This document shows positions 7,831 to 16,227 of a stretch of DNA of 64,000 bases, piece after piece (within the stretch, counting starts at the first letter, position 1; each line of letters opens with the position of its first letter). The translations under genes and the position numbers were made by a program. This DNA comes from Pseudomonadota bacterium. GTDB taxonomy: Bacteria; Pseudomonadota; Gammaproteobacteria; Burkholderiales; Rhodocyclaceae. Under the pieces are notes generated by a model, which saw only the letters and a program-made list of their open reading frames with translations, ran no database searches and was not told the DNA's origin. The stretch lies in assembly GCA_018261905.1 (NCBI GenBank), contig JAGTRU010000009.1, positions 124,001 through 188,000 on the forward strand. The letters are read 5' to 3'.

Positions 7831-8345
7831 TCCACCTTCAAAAAACCACGCTCTGGCTGGCGGTCTTATTTGCCATGACCGGTACCGCCTGCGTCATGCT
7901 CTTCCTGCTACAGCAGACCACCGACGGGCGGCTATTGTTCAAAGCGGCGCTGGCGGCGCTGCTCAGCATCGTTTCGCTGGGCCTCGGGGTATTCCTGATT
8001 GCCTCACCGATTTCCAGGCCGGCGCGGGATTACTCCGGGGCGACTCGGGCGCGCAGCCTGCTCGAACAATTTACCCATCGCCAACAGATCATTGGCCAAC
8101 GCCTGAATATTGATCCGCCGCATTTTTGCACCCTGGCCAAGGCGCCATGCACCTCCTGGTCGTTTTGCGGTTCCGTTCCCGAGACCCCCTCGACGGCGGG
8201 CCGGGAGCCGGATGCCAGCGACCCGTCGCCGTCCATGCCGATTGTTCACCGCAATCCCCCGGCGTTGTCCTGTCTGGCGCTTTCCCCGGGGGCCGACACC
8301 GCTGGCTTGCCGCCGCCAAGCGACCCGACTAGGGCCGCCGGCTAG
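7827..8345 (+). CDS. hypothetical membrane protein
   Basis: 172 residues. The ATG overlaps the stop of the receiver gene (ATGA) and follows GGAG, so the two are translationally coupled. Two membrane helices lie at about 8-28 and 37-60; the rest, about 110 residues, is Pro- and Ser-rich with Cys at several positions (FCTLAKAPC, SFCGSVP) and looks poorly structured. No family is recognised. The reading frame after about residue 100 has weaker protein character, so the functional part may be the paired helices. It may serve as a small inner-membrane partner for the receiver or barrel. Confidence 0.6.
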   Translation: MIHLQKTTLWLAVLFAMTGTACVMLFLLQQTTDGRLLFKAALAALLSIVSLGLGVFLIASPISRPARDYSGATRARSLLEQFTHRQQIIGQRLNIDPPHFCTLAKAPCTSWSFCGSVPETPSTAGREPDASDPSPSMPIVHRNPPALSCLALSPGADTAGLPPPSDPTRAAG

Positions 8346-8362
8346 CTGACAGGAGAATTGCC

Positions 8363-9358
8363 ATGCAACGCTATCTGCTTTCCTTGGCTTTGATTTCCAT
8401 GGCCAGCGCCGCCAACGCTTCCTGCGGTTCCGCCTTTTGCTCGGTGAATACCCACTGGGACACCCAGGGACTGTCGAGCAGCGAGGGGCTGCGCCTCGAC
8501 CTGCGTTACTCCTACGCCAGGGCCAACCAGTTGCGGGCCGGAGCGTCGCGCCTCAGCCCCGAGGCGCCGGGCAACAGTGGGGCCGAAATCGAAGACCGGC
8601 GGACCGTCAATCAACTGCTCAACATCGATGCCGACTATGCCATCAACGGGCGCTGGAACATTGCCCTGGGCATCCCGCTGGTCAGGCGCGACCATAGCCA
8701 TACCTTCGATCCCCTGGTCGGCGACGCGTTCCCCCAACAGGCCAAATTCACCGAACTCGGCGATCTGCGTATCGTCGGCAAATACAAGCTGGCTGCGGGC
8801 GGGATGGAGGCGGGGAGCGGTTTGCGTTGTGGCCTGAAGCTGCCGAGCGGGGCCATCAACAAGACGATGAGCCCGCCCGATCCGGCCGATCCGGGCCAGC
8901 CTTATGCGCTGGAGCGCTCGAGCCAGCCGGGCAGTGGCAGCACCGACGCGATTCTCGGGGCCTATTATTTCCGCAATTATCCGGAGCGCGACTGGGGGTG
9001 GTTTGTCAGCGCCCAGTTCCAGTCACCATTGGCCATTCGCGATCATTATCGGCCGGGCAGTGAAGTGGCGCTCGATCTGGGCTTGCACTACGCACTCGGT
9101 CCCTCCTGGAATGCGCTGCTCCAGCTCAACGGCCAGTACCGGGGGCGCGACACGGGGCGCAACGCCAATGTCGCATCCGGTGGCTATGCCTGGTATTTGA
9201 GCCCCGGCCTGAGCTACGCGCTGTCAATGCAAACCGAGATTTACGGCGTCTGGCAAATGGCCGTCCGGCAGTACGTCAATACCGATCCGGCCGAGGCGGG
9301 ATCCGGCCAATTGACTGCCCCCTGGTCGCTGGCGCTGGGCATTAGCCAGCGCTTTTAG
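8363..9358 (+). CDS. predicted outer-membrane beta-barrel protein
   Basis: 331 residues with a Sec signal peptide (cut after ANA near residue 19). The mature protein starts SCGSAFCSVNTHW, a CxxxxC pair, then shows alternating amphipathic strands and ends in a typical barrel-closing strand (LALGISQRF, terminal Phe). The layout resembles outer-membrane channel-like proteins of the meta-pathway/transporter type, but no exact family can be assigned. A 17-base gap from the upstream gene and AGGAG before the ATG place it in the same operon. The position next to the copper-oxidase genes suggests passage of metal or substrate across the outer membrane, which is inference. Confidence 0.78.
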   Translation: MQRYLLSLALISMASAANASCGSAFCSVNTHWDTQGLSSSEGLRLDLRYSYARANQLRAGASRLSPEAPGNSGAEIEDRRTVNQLLNIDADYAINGRWNIALGIPLVRRDHSHTFDPLVGDAFPQQAKFTELGDLRIVGKYKLAAGGMEAGSGLRCGLKLPSGAINKTMSPPDPADPGQPYALERSSQPGSGSTDAILGAYYFRNYPERDWGWFVSAQFQSPLAIRDHYRPGSEVALDLGLHYALGPSWNALLQLNGQYRGRDTGRNANVASGGYAWYLSPGLSYALSMQTEIYGVWQMAVRQYVNTDPAEAGSGQLTAPWSLALGISQRF

Positions 9359-9360
9359 GG

Positions 9361-9405
9361 GCCGGAGCGACTCTCTTCTGTGGGCAGGAAGAGAGCTCCG
9401 GCTTT
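9361..9405 (+). terminator. hairpin terminator after barrel gene
   Basis: GCCGGAG...CTCTCTTC pairs with GAAGAGAG-CTCCGGC around a 9-base loop and is followed by TTT. It starts two bases after the barrel gene stop. Confidence 0.65.
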
Positions 9406-9546
9406 GGCGACAACGAGGCGAACAAAACTGGGGGATTACGGGGCGGCAAACCCAGCTTTGGGTATAAGTTCCCCATCTCCCGTGCCCCGGATCAGCCAAT
9501 TTTCCCCCCGCGTATATTCAAAATCCCCTCGCCGAAGTCCATTGGC

Positions 9547-9563
9547 TGCGACATTTTGTCGCA
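9547..9563. promoter_or_regulatory. perfect palindrome, likely activator site
   Basis: TGCGACATTTTGTCGCA: 7-bp arms around TTT. Its centre is 40 bp upstream of the -24 box. A near copy lies upstream of the first oxidase gene at 3281-3297. Confidence 0.55.
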
Positions 9564-9594
9564 TCTGCCGTTTCAAAGACCATACCCACAGCGT

Positions 9595-9610
9595 TGGCAT
9601 AGATGCTGCT
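9595..9610 (+). promoter_or_regulatory. sigma-54 (-24/-12) promoter
   Basis: TGGCATAGATGCTGCT keeps the GG and GC pairs at the right spacing, with one mismatch in each box. It lies 132 bases before the oxidase ATG at 9742. Confidence 0.65.
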
Positions 9611-9741
9611 GATAGTGCTCCGTACCGATCGTCCAGGCGTCTTTTTCCTGCTCGCGGTCTAGGGTTCCGAATGGTTTTAGGCACTCATTGGTGCGAAAGA
9701 TAAGTCTCACGGTCAAGGGCATTCGTGAAAGGGATAGAAAA

Positions 9742-11613
9742 ATGAACTCACATGAAAAACTGATTCAGCGGACCATGGATCTGCAACGGGAAATCACCAG
9801 GGAAGGTCTGACCCGCCGTGATTTGCTGAAGATGGGCATGCTCAGTCTGAGCAGCGGCTTGCTGCTGCCGATTCCCGGTCTGAGTCTGCGCGCGGCCAGG
9901 GCTGACGCGATCTGTCCGGAACCGGGCAAGGATCTGTTCAGTCCGCCGACCCGGCCGTGGACGGTCGAGTTGCCGCGTCTGGTCGAGAAGCAGGTGGTCC
10001 CCGGCAACGATCCGTCAAGTTGTGATGTCGGCTATGGTGGCGCGCTGCCCGGCCCGGGCGTGCCGGTCGGTACGATGACCGGCGGCGATTCGAAATTCCG
10101 CTGTTGTGAGGAGTTCCCGGAACTGCACAATGCCACACCCTACGCCGAACTTGATCACCAGGCCTGGGGTAAGGGGGGGCGGTTGGGCAATTTCGCGCCG
10201 CAAAAATTCTACGAAATGCGCGCCAAGCAATTCAACCACGTCTGGCATCCCGACCTGCCCGCCGGCAATAGCGGGCAGCCGGCCTGGGGCTTCGATTCGG
10301 TGGTGCCCGGCCCGATGTTCCGGACGCGCTATGGCGAGCCGCATTTCGTGCGTATCCATAACGATCTGCCGGCGCAGAACCTGGGCTTCGGCATCAACCA
10401 GATCAGCACCCACATGCACAACCTGCATTCGCCGTCGGAGAGCGACGGCAACCCGCTGTTCGTCAATTACTCCGGGCACTATTACGACTACCACTATCCG
10501 AACGTCTATGCCGGGGTGAACCAGTACGGCGGGATCGGCAATCCGAACGAAGCGCTCGGCACCTTGTGGTATCACGACCACAAGCTCGATTTCACGTCGC
10601 AGAACGTCTATGCCGGCCTAGCCGGGATGAACTGTATCTACGACGCGCACGGCATCTACGCCGACCCCAACATGGGCGACTACGGCGATGAGACCAAGGG
10701 CTGGCGGCTGCCCTGCGGCGACAACTACGAGTTCGATGTCGGTCTGGTTTTCCATGATCGGCAATTCGATCCGAACGGCGTCGATTTCTTCCCGCTGACC
10801 TGCCTCGATGGCGCCATCGGCGACAAGATGACGGTCAATGGCAAGATTCAGCCGTTCATGCCGGTCAAGCGCCGCAAGTACCGTTTCCGGATGCTCAACA
10901 TGGGGCCATCGCGTTCCTACGACTGGTTCCTCAGCAACGGTGCTTCCTTCGTCGTCATCGCCAACGACGGCAACTTGCTGCCCGCCCCGGTGGTGGTCAA
11001 GAATTTCAAGCAGACCGTCGCCGAACGTTTCGACGTCATCATGGATTTCTCGCTCTATCCCGCCGGGACGCAGATCGTCCTGGTCAACCGGGCCGAACAG
11101 AAGAGCGGACGCGGCCCCACCGGCAACCTGATCAGCCCGGGATTCCAGGTCCTGAAATTCGTCGTTACCTCGGATGCCTTCGGAGTCGACGAGAGCCGGA
11201 TTCCGGCCAAGCTGCGGCCGCTGCCGGACATCAAACAGCCCATTTCGCGCAGTCGTTCCTGGGAGTTCAAGCGGAACGGCGGCGAGTGGACGGTGAATGG
11301 TCTGCCGTACAACCGCAATGTGATCAGCGCGGAAATCCCGGAAGGGTCGGCTGAGCGGTGGACGATCATCAACGGTGGCGGATCGTGGCAACACCCGGTG
11401 CATATTCATTACGAAGAGCATCGCATGCTGACCTACAACCGGCGGACGCTGCCGCCGATCGAAGGCGGACGCAAAGATGTGATCCGTCTCGATGCCAATG
11501 CCACGGCCGAAATCTACATGCGCTTCCGCGACTTCAAGGGCATCTACCCGATGCACTGCCATAACGTGGTGCACGAGGACCACGCCATGATGGTGATGTG
11601 GAAAATCGTCTGA
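9742..11613 (+). CDS. Tat-exported multicopper oxidase
   Basis: 623 residues. The Tat signal TRRDLLKMG lies near residues 23-31 with a hydrophobic stretch and a likely cut after ARA near 52. All four copper motifs are seen: STHMHN and YHDHKLD for the trinuclear centre, HPVHIH, and MHCHNVVHEDHAMM for the type 1 site. Length and motif style resemble phenoxazinone-synthase-like oxidases more than CotA. The ATG at 9742 follows GAAAGGGA; a TTG 18 codons upstream is the alternative and would hide the Tat signal. It is the first gene after the sigma-54 promoter at 9595, and a strong hairpin separates it from the SCO gene. Its substrate is unknown; a close paralogue lies at 12320. Confidence 0.93.
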   Translation: MNSHEKLIQRTMDLQREITREGLTRRDLLKMGMLSLSSGLLLPIPGLSLRAARADAICPEPGKDLFSPPTRPWTVELPRLVEKQVVPGNDPSSCDVGYGGALPGPGVPVGTMTGGDSKFRCCEEFPELHNATPYAELDHQAWGKGGRLGNFAPQKFYEMRAKQFNHVWHPDLPAGNSGQPAWGFDSVVPGPMFRTRYGEPHFVRIHNDLPAQNLGFGINQISTHMHNLHSPSESDGNPLFVNYSGHYYDYHYPNVYAGVNQYGGIGNPNEALGTLWYHDHKLDFTSQNVYAGLAGMNCIYDAHGIYADPNMGDYGDETKGWRLPCGDNYEFDVGLVFHDRQFDPNGVDFFPLTCLDGAIGDKMTVNGKIQPFMPVKRRKYRFRMLNMGPSRSYDWFLSNGASFVVIANDGNLLPAPVVVKNFKQTVAERFDVIMDFSLYPAGTQIVLVNRAEQKSGRGPTGNLISPGFQVLKFVVTSDAFGVDESRIPAKLRPLPDIKQPISRSRSWEFKRNGGEWTVNGLPYNRNVISAEIPEGSAERWTIINGGGSWQHPVHIHYEEHRMLTYNRRTLPPIEGGRKDVIRLDANATAEIYMRFRDFKGIYPMHCHNVVHEDHAMMVMWKIV

Positions 11614-11616
11614 GCC

Positions 11617-11655
11617 GAGCCCCCGGAGAGTCATTGGTTTGCGCTCTCCGGGCTC
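11617..11655 (+). terminator. intercistronic hairpin, possible attenuator
   Basis: GAGCCCCCGGAGAG pairs with CTCTCCGGGCTC around a 13-base loop, just after the oxidase stop. There is no T-run, so it may only reduce read-through or protect the upstream mRNA, giving more oxidase than SCO protein. Confidence 0.4.
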
Positions 11656-11686
11656 CGTCCTTCGTCCTTCAACGCGGAGAATGATC

Positions 11687-12283
11687 ATGGATCGCAGAAG
11701 TTTTCTCGGCCTCGGCCTGGCCGCCCCGGCCCTTTCCGTACCGGGCCGGAGCCTGGCCGCAACGGAGCGACCGCGCTCGCGCGCCGCCCAAGCCGGCTAC
11801 CTGCCGAACATCCCTTTGCTGGCGCACACCGGCGAGCGCTTTCGCTTCTACGACGACCTGATCCGTGAGCGCACCGTGCTTTTCAATTTCTTCCTGGTCA
11901 GTTGCTCGGAAGGCCGTTGTCCGCTGGCCACGGCAAAGCTGCGGGCGGTGCAGGATTTGCTTGGCGAGCGGATGGGGCGCGATGTTTTCTTTTATTCCAT
12001 CAGTTTGCAGCCGGAGGTCGATACCCGGCAGGTGCTGAAAGAATACGCCGAGGCTTTCGACGTCAAGCCGGGCTGGTTGTTCCTGACCGGCAAAAAAGCC
12101 GATATCGAGCTGCTGCGGCGCAGCCAGGGCTTTGTCGATAACGATCCGGAGCGCGACAAGGATCTGAGCAATCACGTCGGGATGGCACGCTACGGCAACG
12201 ATCGCCTCGAACGCTGGGGGGCGGTTTCGGTGAACAGCGAGGCGGAAAACATCGCCAGCACCTTCAAGTGGCTGACCAGTTGA
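11687..12283 (+). CDS. SCO1/SenC-family copper protein, Tat-exported
   Basis: 198 residues. The N-terminus MDRRSFLGLGLAAP is a Tat signal (RRSFLG). The thioredoxin-fold body carries the copper-binding Cys pair in SCSEGRCPLAT and a His in NHVGMARYG, as SCO proteins do. The Cys pair is spaced CxxxxC; the family norm is CxxxC. SCO proteins deliver copper to or reduce the copper site of periplasmic oxidases. The gene lies between two multicopper oxidase genes, so maturation of these oxidases, not cytochrome oxidase, is its likely job. The ATG at 11687 sits 7 bases after GGAGA; an ATG at 11681 is too close to it. Confidence 0.9.
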   Translation: MDRRSFLGLGLAAPALSVPGRSLAATERPRSRAAQAGYLPNIPLLAHTGERFRFYDDLIRERTVLFNFFLVSCSEGRCPLATAKLRAVQDLLGERMGRDVFFYSISLQPEVDTRQVLKEYAEAFDVKPGWLFLTGKKADIELLRRSQGFVDNDPERDKDLSNHVGMARYGNDRLERWGAVSVNSEAENIASTFKWLTS

Positions 12284-12319
12284 GGGTGAGCCCTCCGCGC
12301 TATGGCCTGGGGAACGATC

Positions 12320-14173
12320 ATGAAGACTCGGGAAAAACTGATCGAGAAGACGATCGATCTGCATCGGCAAATTGTCAGCGAGAGACTAAGCCGTCGCGAC
12401 TTGTTGAAAATGGGTTTGCTGGGGGCGGGTAGCGGTCTGTTGTTGCCGATTTCCGGCTTGAGTCTGCGGGCCGTCTGGGCGAGCGACAGTTGTCCGCAAC
12501 CGGGCAAGGATCTGAGCAGCCCGCCGACCCGACCATGGCTCGAAGAAATGCCCCGGCTGCCGGAGAAAAAAACGGTGCCGGACAACGATCCGGCGGCGAT
12601 CAGCCGCGGCGACGGCGGTGGGCCACCCGGTCCCGACCCGGTCGGTACCCTGCGCGGTGGCGACTCCAAGGTTCTGCTCCGCCACAATTTCCCGGAACTG
12701 TTCCGGCCCTATCCGGCCGGTGCGACGCCGCTGGCCTTTTCCCACCAGGCCTGGAGCAAGTACCCGCCGCAGCAATGGTATGAAATGCGGGTCAGGCAAT
12801 TCAATCACGTCTGGCATCGCGATCTGCCCGCCGGCAACGGCGGCCAACCGGCCTGGGGCTTCGACGGCCAGTTTCCGGGGCCGATGTTGCGGACCCACTA
12901 TGGGGTAGCGCATTTCTTGCGGGTGCATAACGACCTGCCGGCGCGCAACCTGGGTTTTGGCATCAACCAGATCAGCACGCATCTGCACAATGCCCATACG
13001 CCGGCGGAAAGCGATGGCCACCCCCTGTTCACCAACTATCCCGGGCATTACTACGACTATCACTACCCCAATGTCTGCGCCGGCGCCACGCACGATGGCG
13101 GCTACGGCGATGCCAGCGAGGCGCTGGGTAGCATGTTCTACCACGACCACCAACTCGATTTCACGGCGCAGAACGTCTACGCCGGCCTGGCCGGCATGCA
13201 CTGCATCTACGATGCGCTGGATGCCGGCGATCCCGATGAAAGCGCCGGGCTGCGCCTGCCCTGCGGCGAAAATTTCGAATTCGATGTCGGCCTGGTCTTT
13301 CACGACCGGCAGTTCGACCCGCAGGGCCAAGACTTCTTCCCGCTGACCTGTCTCGACGGGGCGATCGGCGACAAGATGACGGTCAATGGCAAGATCCAGC
13401 CGTTCTTCCCGGTCAAGCGCCGCAAGTATCGTTTCCGCCTGGTCAATCTCGGGCCTTCCCGGCTGTACCGCTGGTTCCTGCGCGACGAGACGGCGCGCCG
13501 CTATCTTCCCTTCACGGTCATCGCCAATGACGGCAACCTGTTGCCGGCACCGCTCCAGGCGGCCAGCCTGGCCCAGGATGTCGGCGAGCGCTTCGACATC
13601 GTCGTCGATTTTGCCGGCTATCAGCCGGGGCAGGAACTTGTCCTGTACAACCGCGCCGAGCAGGTGAGCGGCCGGGGGCCGACCGGGAGTCTGCTCAGTC
13701 CGGGCTTTGCCGTTCTCAAGTTCATCGTCGATTCGGCGACGGTCGCCGACCACAGCGAGGTCCCGGCCAAGCTACGCCCTTTGCCGGCCGGCAGCCCGCC
13801 GGCTGCGGCCTGGCGGCGCTGGGAGTTCGGGCGCAGCGGCGGCGAGTGGGTGGTCAACGGCGAGCCCTATAGCCGTAACCTGATCCAGGCGACGATGGCC
13901 GAAGGCGCGGCCGAGCAATGGGCCTTGATCAACAAGGGCGGATCCTGGACGCACCCGATCCACGCCCATTTGGAGGAGGTCCGTCTCCTCAGTTTCAACC
14001 GTGCCCCACCCCCGCCGCTGCTGGCCGGGCGCAAGGACATGATCAGTCTGGGGCCGAACGCCGAGGCGGAGATTTATCTGCGTTTCCGTGACTTCAAGGG
14101 GCAATACGTCATGCACTGTCATAACGTCGTGCATGAGGACCACGCCATGATGATCAACTTTAAAGTCGTCTGA
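12320..14173 (+). CDS. Tat-exported multicopper oxidase, paralogue
   Basis: 617 residues and clearly a tandem paralogue of the product of 9742-11613: same Tat signal type (SRRDLLKMG), same ordering of motifs STHLHN, YHDHQLD, HPIHAH and MHCHNVVHEDHAMM, and long identical stretches such as LPCG-EN/DNFEFDVGLVFHDRQFDP. The ATG at 12320 follows GGGGA by 6 bases and starts 36 bases after the SCO gene; an upstream in-frame ATG at 12302 lacks a site. All copper ligands appear intact, so it should be active. It may oxidise a related substrate or form a heteromer with the first copy. Confidence 0.93.
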   Translation: MKTREKLIEKTIDLHRQIVSERLSRRDLLKMGLLGAGSGLLLPISGLSLRAVWASDSCPQPGKDLSSPPTRPWLEEMPRLPEKKTVPDNDPAAISRGDGGGPPGPDPVGTLRGGDSKVLLRHNFPELFRPYPAGATPLAFSHQAWSKYPPQQWYEMRVRQFNHVWHRDLPAGNGGQPAWGFDGQFPGPMLRTHYGVAHFLRVHNDLPARNLGFGINQISTHLHNAHTPAESDGHPLFTNYPGHYYDYHYPNVCAGATHDGGYGDASEALGSMFYHDHQLDFTAQNVYAGLAGMHCIYDALDAGDPDESAGLRLPCGENFEFDVGLVFHDRQFDPQGQDFFPLTCLDGAIGDKMTVNGKIQPFFPVKRRKYRFRLVNLGPSRLYRWFLRDETARRYLPFTVIANDGNLLPAPLQAASLAQDVGERFDIVVDFAGYQPGQELVLYNRAEQVSGRGPTGSLLSPGFAVLKFIVDSATVADHSEVPAKLRPLPAGSPPAAAWRRWEFGRSGGEWVVNGEPYSRNLIQATMAEGAAEQWALINKGGSWTHPIHAHLEEVRLLSFNRAPPPPLLAGRKDMISLGPNAEAEIYLRFRDFKGQYVMHCHNVVHEDHAMMINFKVV

Positions 14174-14194
14174 GGCGGTGGGCTGGGAAATGCC

Positions 14195-15163
14195 ATGAAC
14201 CGACTTCGACAGCTTGCCGGCGCCTCGCTCCTTTATTGGTTGGCGCTGACGGTGGGGGCGGCAGCCCCGGGCTGGGCAGCCGGGGAGTCTGGCGCGACGT
14301 CGGTTGGCGAGCCGACGAGCGAAACACTGGCGGCTACGGCCGAGAGCTTGGCGGAGGTGTCCAATAAAAATCGGAGCGAGGTGGCGGCGCTCTTTGCCCG
14401 AGCTAACGATGCCTTGGCGCAACGCGACTATGGCGCTGCCGAGCAGGCTTTCCGGCGGGCTGCCGAGTCCGGTTATGCGCCGGCGCAATCGGCCCTGGCC
14501 GGCCTCTATCTGAGCGGCAAGAACGGCGCGGCCAAGCCGGAAGCGGCGCTCAAGTGGTATCGGCGGGCGGTCGAACAGGGCGACGCCGAGGGGCAAACCG
14601 GGCTCGGCTTGATGTATGCCCGGGGCCAGGAGGTCGAACGAGACGATGAACTGGCCGCCCGCTTGCTGTACCAGGCGGCAGAACAGGGCAATCCGCTGGC
14701 GCAAAGCAGTCTGGGTATGCTCTATCGGCTCGGTCGGGGCGTGGAGGGGGATGCAAGTATCGCCGCCGAGTGGTTCCGGCTGGCCGCCATCCAGGGCGAG
14801 ATTGGCGCCCAGAACGAGATCGCCGCCGCCTTCCGCGACGGACAGGGGGTCGAGGCGGATGCGCAGGAAGCCGCCTGGTGGTACCGGCAGGCCGCCGAGA
14901 AGGGCGATTCCGAGGCGCAGGCCAATCTCGGCGTGATGTACCGACAGGGGCTGGGCGTCCATCAGGACGAGAACGAGGCCGTACACTGGTTCCGCCAGGC
15001 CGCCGAACGGGGGAATGCCCTGGCCCAGTACCAGTTGGGTATCAGCTACAGCGAGGGGCTGGGTCTCGAGGTCGATCCGGAAGAAGGCAGAAAGTGGCTG
15101 GAGGCGGCAGCCAGCCAGGGGCAGCACGAAGCGCAGGAATATTTGCGGAGCGGCGTTCGTTAG
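14195..15163 (+). CDS. Sel1-repeat (SLR) periplasmic protein
   Basis: 322 residues. A Sec signal peptide ends near residue 29 (GWAA). From about 70 to the end come seven Sel1-like repeats of about 36 residues, with the pattern AxxxLGxxYxxGxGVxxDxxxAxxWYRxAAExG. Such solenoids bind other proteins. The gene follows the second oxidase by 21 bases and is probably in the same operon, so it may scaffold or bind the exported oxidases; that role is inferred. Confidence 0.88.
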   Translation: MNRLRQLAGASLLYWLALTVGAAAPGWAAGESGATSVGEPTSETLAATAESLAEVSNKNRSEVAALFARANDALAQRDYGAAEQAFRRAAESGYAPAQSALAGLYLSGKNGAAKPEAALKWYRRAVEQGDAEGQTGLGLMYARGQEVERDDELAARLLYQAAEQGNPLAQSSLGMLYRLGRGVEGDASIAAEWFRLAAIQGEIGAQNEIAAAFRDGQGVEADAQEAAWWYRQAAEKGDSEAQANLGVMYRQGLGVHQDENEAVHWFRQAAERGNALAQYQLGISYSEGLGLEVDPEEGRKWLEAAASQGQHEAQEYLRSGVR

Positions 15164-15196
15164 GTGGGTTTAATCCAACAGGCAAGGAGAAATACC

Positions 15197-15877
15197 ATGC
15201 GTCGTACATTCGTCGCGCTATGCGCCGCCCTACTCGTCGCCCCGCCGCTGCAGGCGGCGGGCGATCTGACGGCCTTGCTCGGGATCCAGGAGGAGTGTGT
15301 CGAGGTCGGCGCGATATCCTTCGGTGCTCACGGTCGCTGGGCGGATTGCCAGGTGAGCCGGGGGCGCTGGGTGTCCACCATCGATCTGGTCGATATGTAC
15401 CAGGCCCAGTACTGCCTGGGCGATGGTGGCGAAACCTGTCAGCAGCGGGCGCTGCTGCTTTTCGGCAATCGCGCCTACACGCCGACCGCCCGACTGATGC
15501 TGCAGCGCCTCGATCCGGGCGGCGCCGAATACGACGATCCGCAGGTCGTGGTCAATGAGTACGGGCGCATCCTGACCGTGACGGCCCGCCTGCCCGACGG
15601 GACGAGAAGCAGCGATTACTACCTCTGGCAGTCCGGGCAGTGGCTTCGCCTCGATGCCAGGCACTGGCTGCAAGACTTCGTCAAGGGCCTGCCGGCCGGC
15701 GTCCGGGTGGGTGAGGTGGAGTTGCCCGATATCGATACGATGAGTGCCAAGGTCACCTTGTACCGCCCGGGAAATGCCGATTGTTGTCGCGACGGCGAGG
15801 TCGCCACGGTCGCTCTCGGCCTGCGGCAGCAACGCTTTTCGCTCAAAAAGCCGGGGATCGGGAAAACGCGCCACTAA
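15197..15877 (+). CDS. hypothetical exported protein
   Basis: 226 residues from ATG 15197, which follows AAGGAGA; an in-frame start at 15164 lacks a site. A Sec signal peptide ends near residue 20 (LQAA). The mature part has six or more Cys (ECVEVG, WADCQVS, YCLGDGGETCQQ, DCCRDGE) arranged as if in disulfides, and a C-terminal strand-rich part. I do not recognise a family. It closes the apparent oxidase operon, 33 bases after the Sel1 gene. Confidence 0.75.
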   Translation: MRRTFVALCAALLVAPPLQAAGDLTALLGIQEECVEVGAISFGAHGRWADCQVSRGRWVSTIDLVDMYQAQYCLGDGGETCQQRALLLFGNRAYTPTARLMLQRLDPGGAEYDDPQVVVNEYGRILTVTARLPDGTRSSDYYLWQSGQWLRLDARHWLQDFVKGLPAGVRVGEVELPDIDTMSAKVTLYRPGNADCCRDGEVATVALGLRQQRFSLKKPGIGKTRH

Positions 15878-16227
15878 CTACGGGGATTCGGGCGATTTCG
15901 CGGGCCTTGTGCGGGGCCGCAGGGGCGCCCCCGAATCGCGCAAAAGGCAGGGCTGGCGGCGGATTTGGTGGGTTTGTGGGATATATTCCCGCGTAATCGC
16001 TGGTGTCGGGTTTACCCGCAACGAAAATACAGGGTTCACTGTATTAGGGTTTGGGTCAACGGGAGTCTATTCTGCTCCCATCGATGTGACGACTGGCGGC
16101 AGAGTAGGGTTTGTGGAGTGCCGCCCAATCGTTGGGAACGTTTCCCACAACGTGGGCGACATTAGGGGTAATTCGTCATTTGTACCAGATGCAGAAACCA
16201 TATGTTTCTGGTATCGGGGAGTGTCTT
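15878..16227. other. intergenic region with several inverted repeats
   Basis: The 350 bases hold no gene. A GATTCGGG/CCCGAATC stem at 15885-15937 may end the upstream operon. Three further inverted repeats precede the kinase gene: AATACAG-N6-CTGTATT at 16026-16045, TGGGAA-CGT-TTCCCA at 16133-16147, and CAGAAAC-CATAT-GTTTCTG at 16192-16210. The last ends 5 bases before the GGGGA ribosome-binding site. No -24/-12 promoter with a proper GC is seen here. Confidence 0.6.

Larger units (their letters stand above)
9406..9741. other. intergenic control region of the oxidase operon
   Basis: The 336 bases hold no gene. They carry a TTCCCCA half-site near 9469, the palindrome at 9547-9563 and the -24/-12 promoter at 9595-9610, leaving a leader of about 120 bases before the oxidase start. 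Confidence 0.65.

Noticed and set aside
12386-15127. Two long minus-strand open frames under the second oxidase and Sel1 genes
   Set aside because: Both run opposite recognised genes and show no family motifs.
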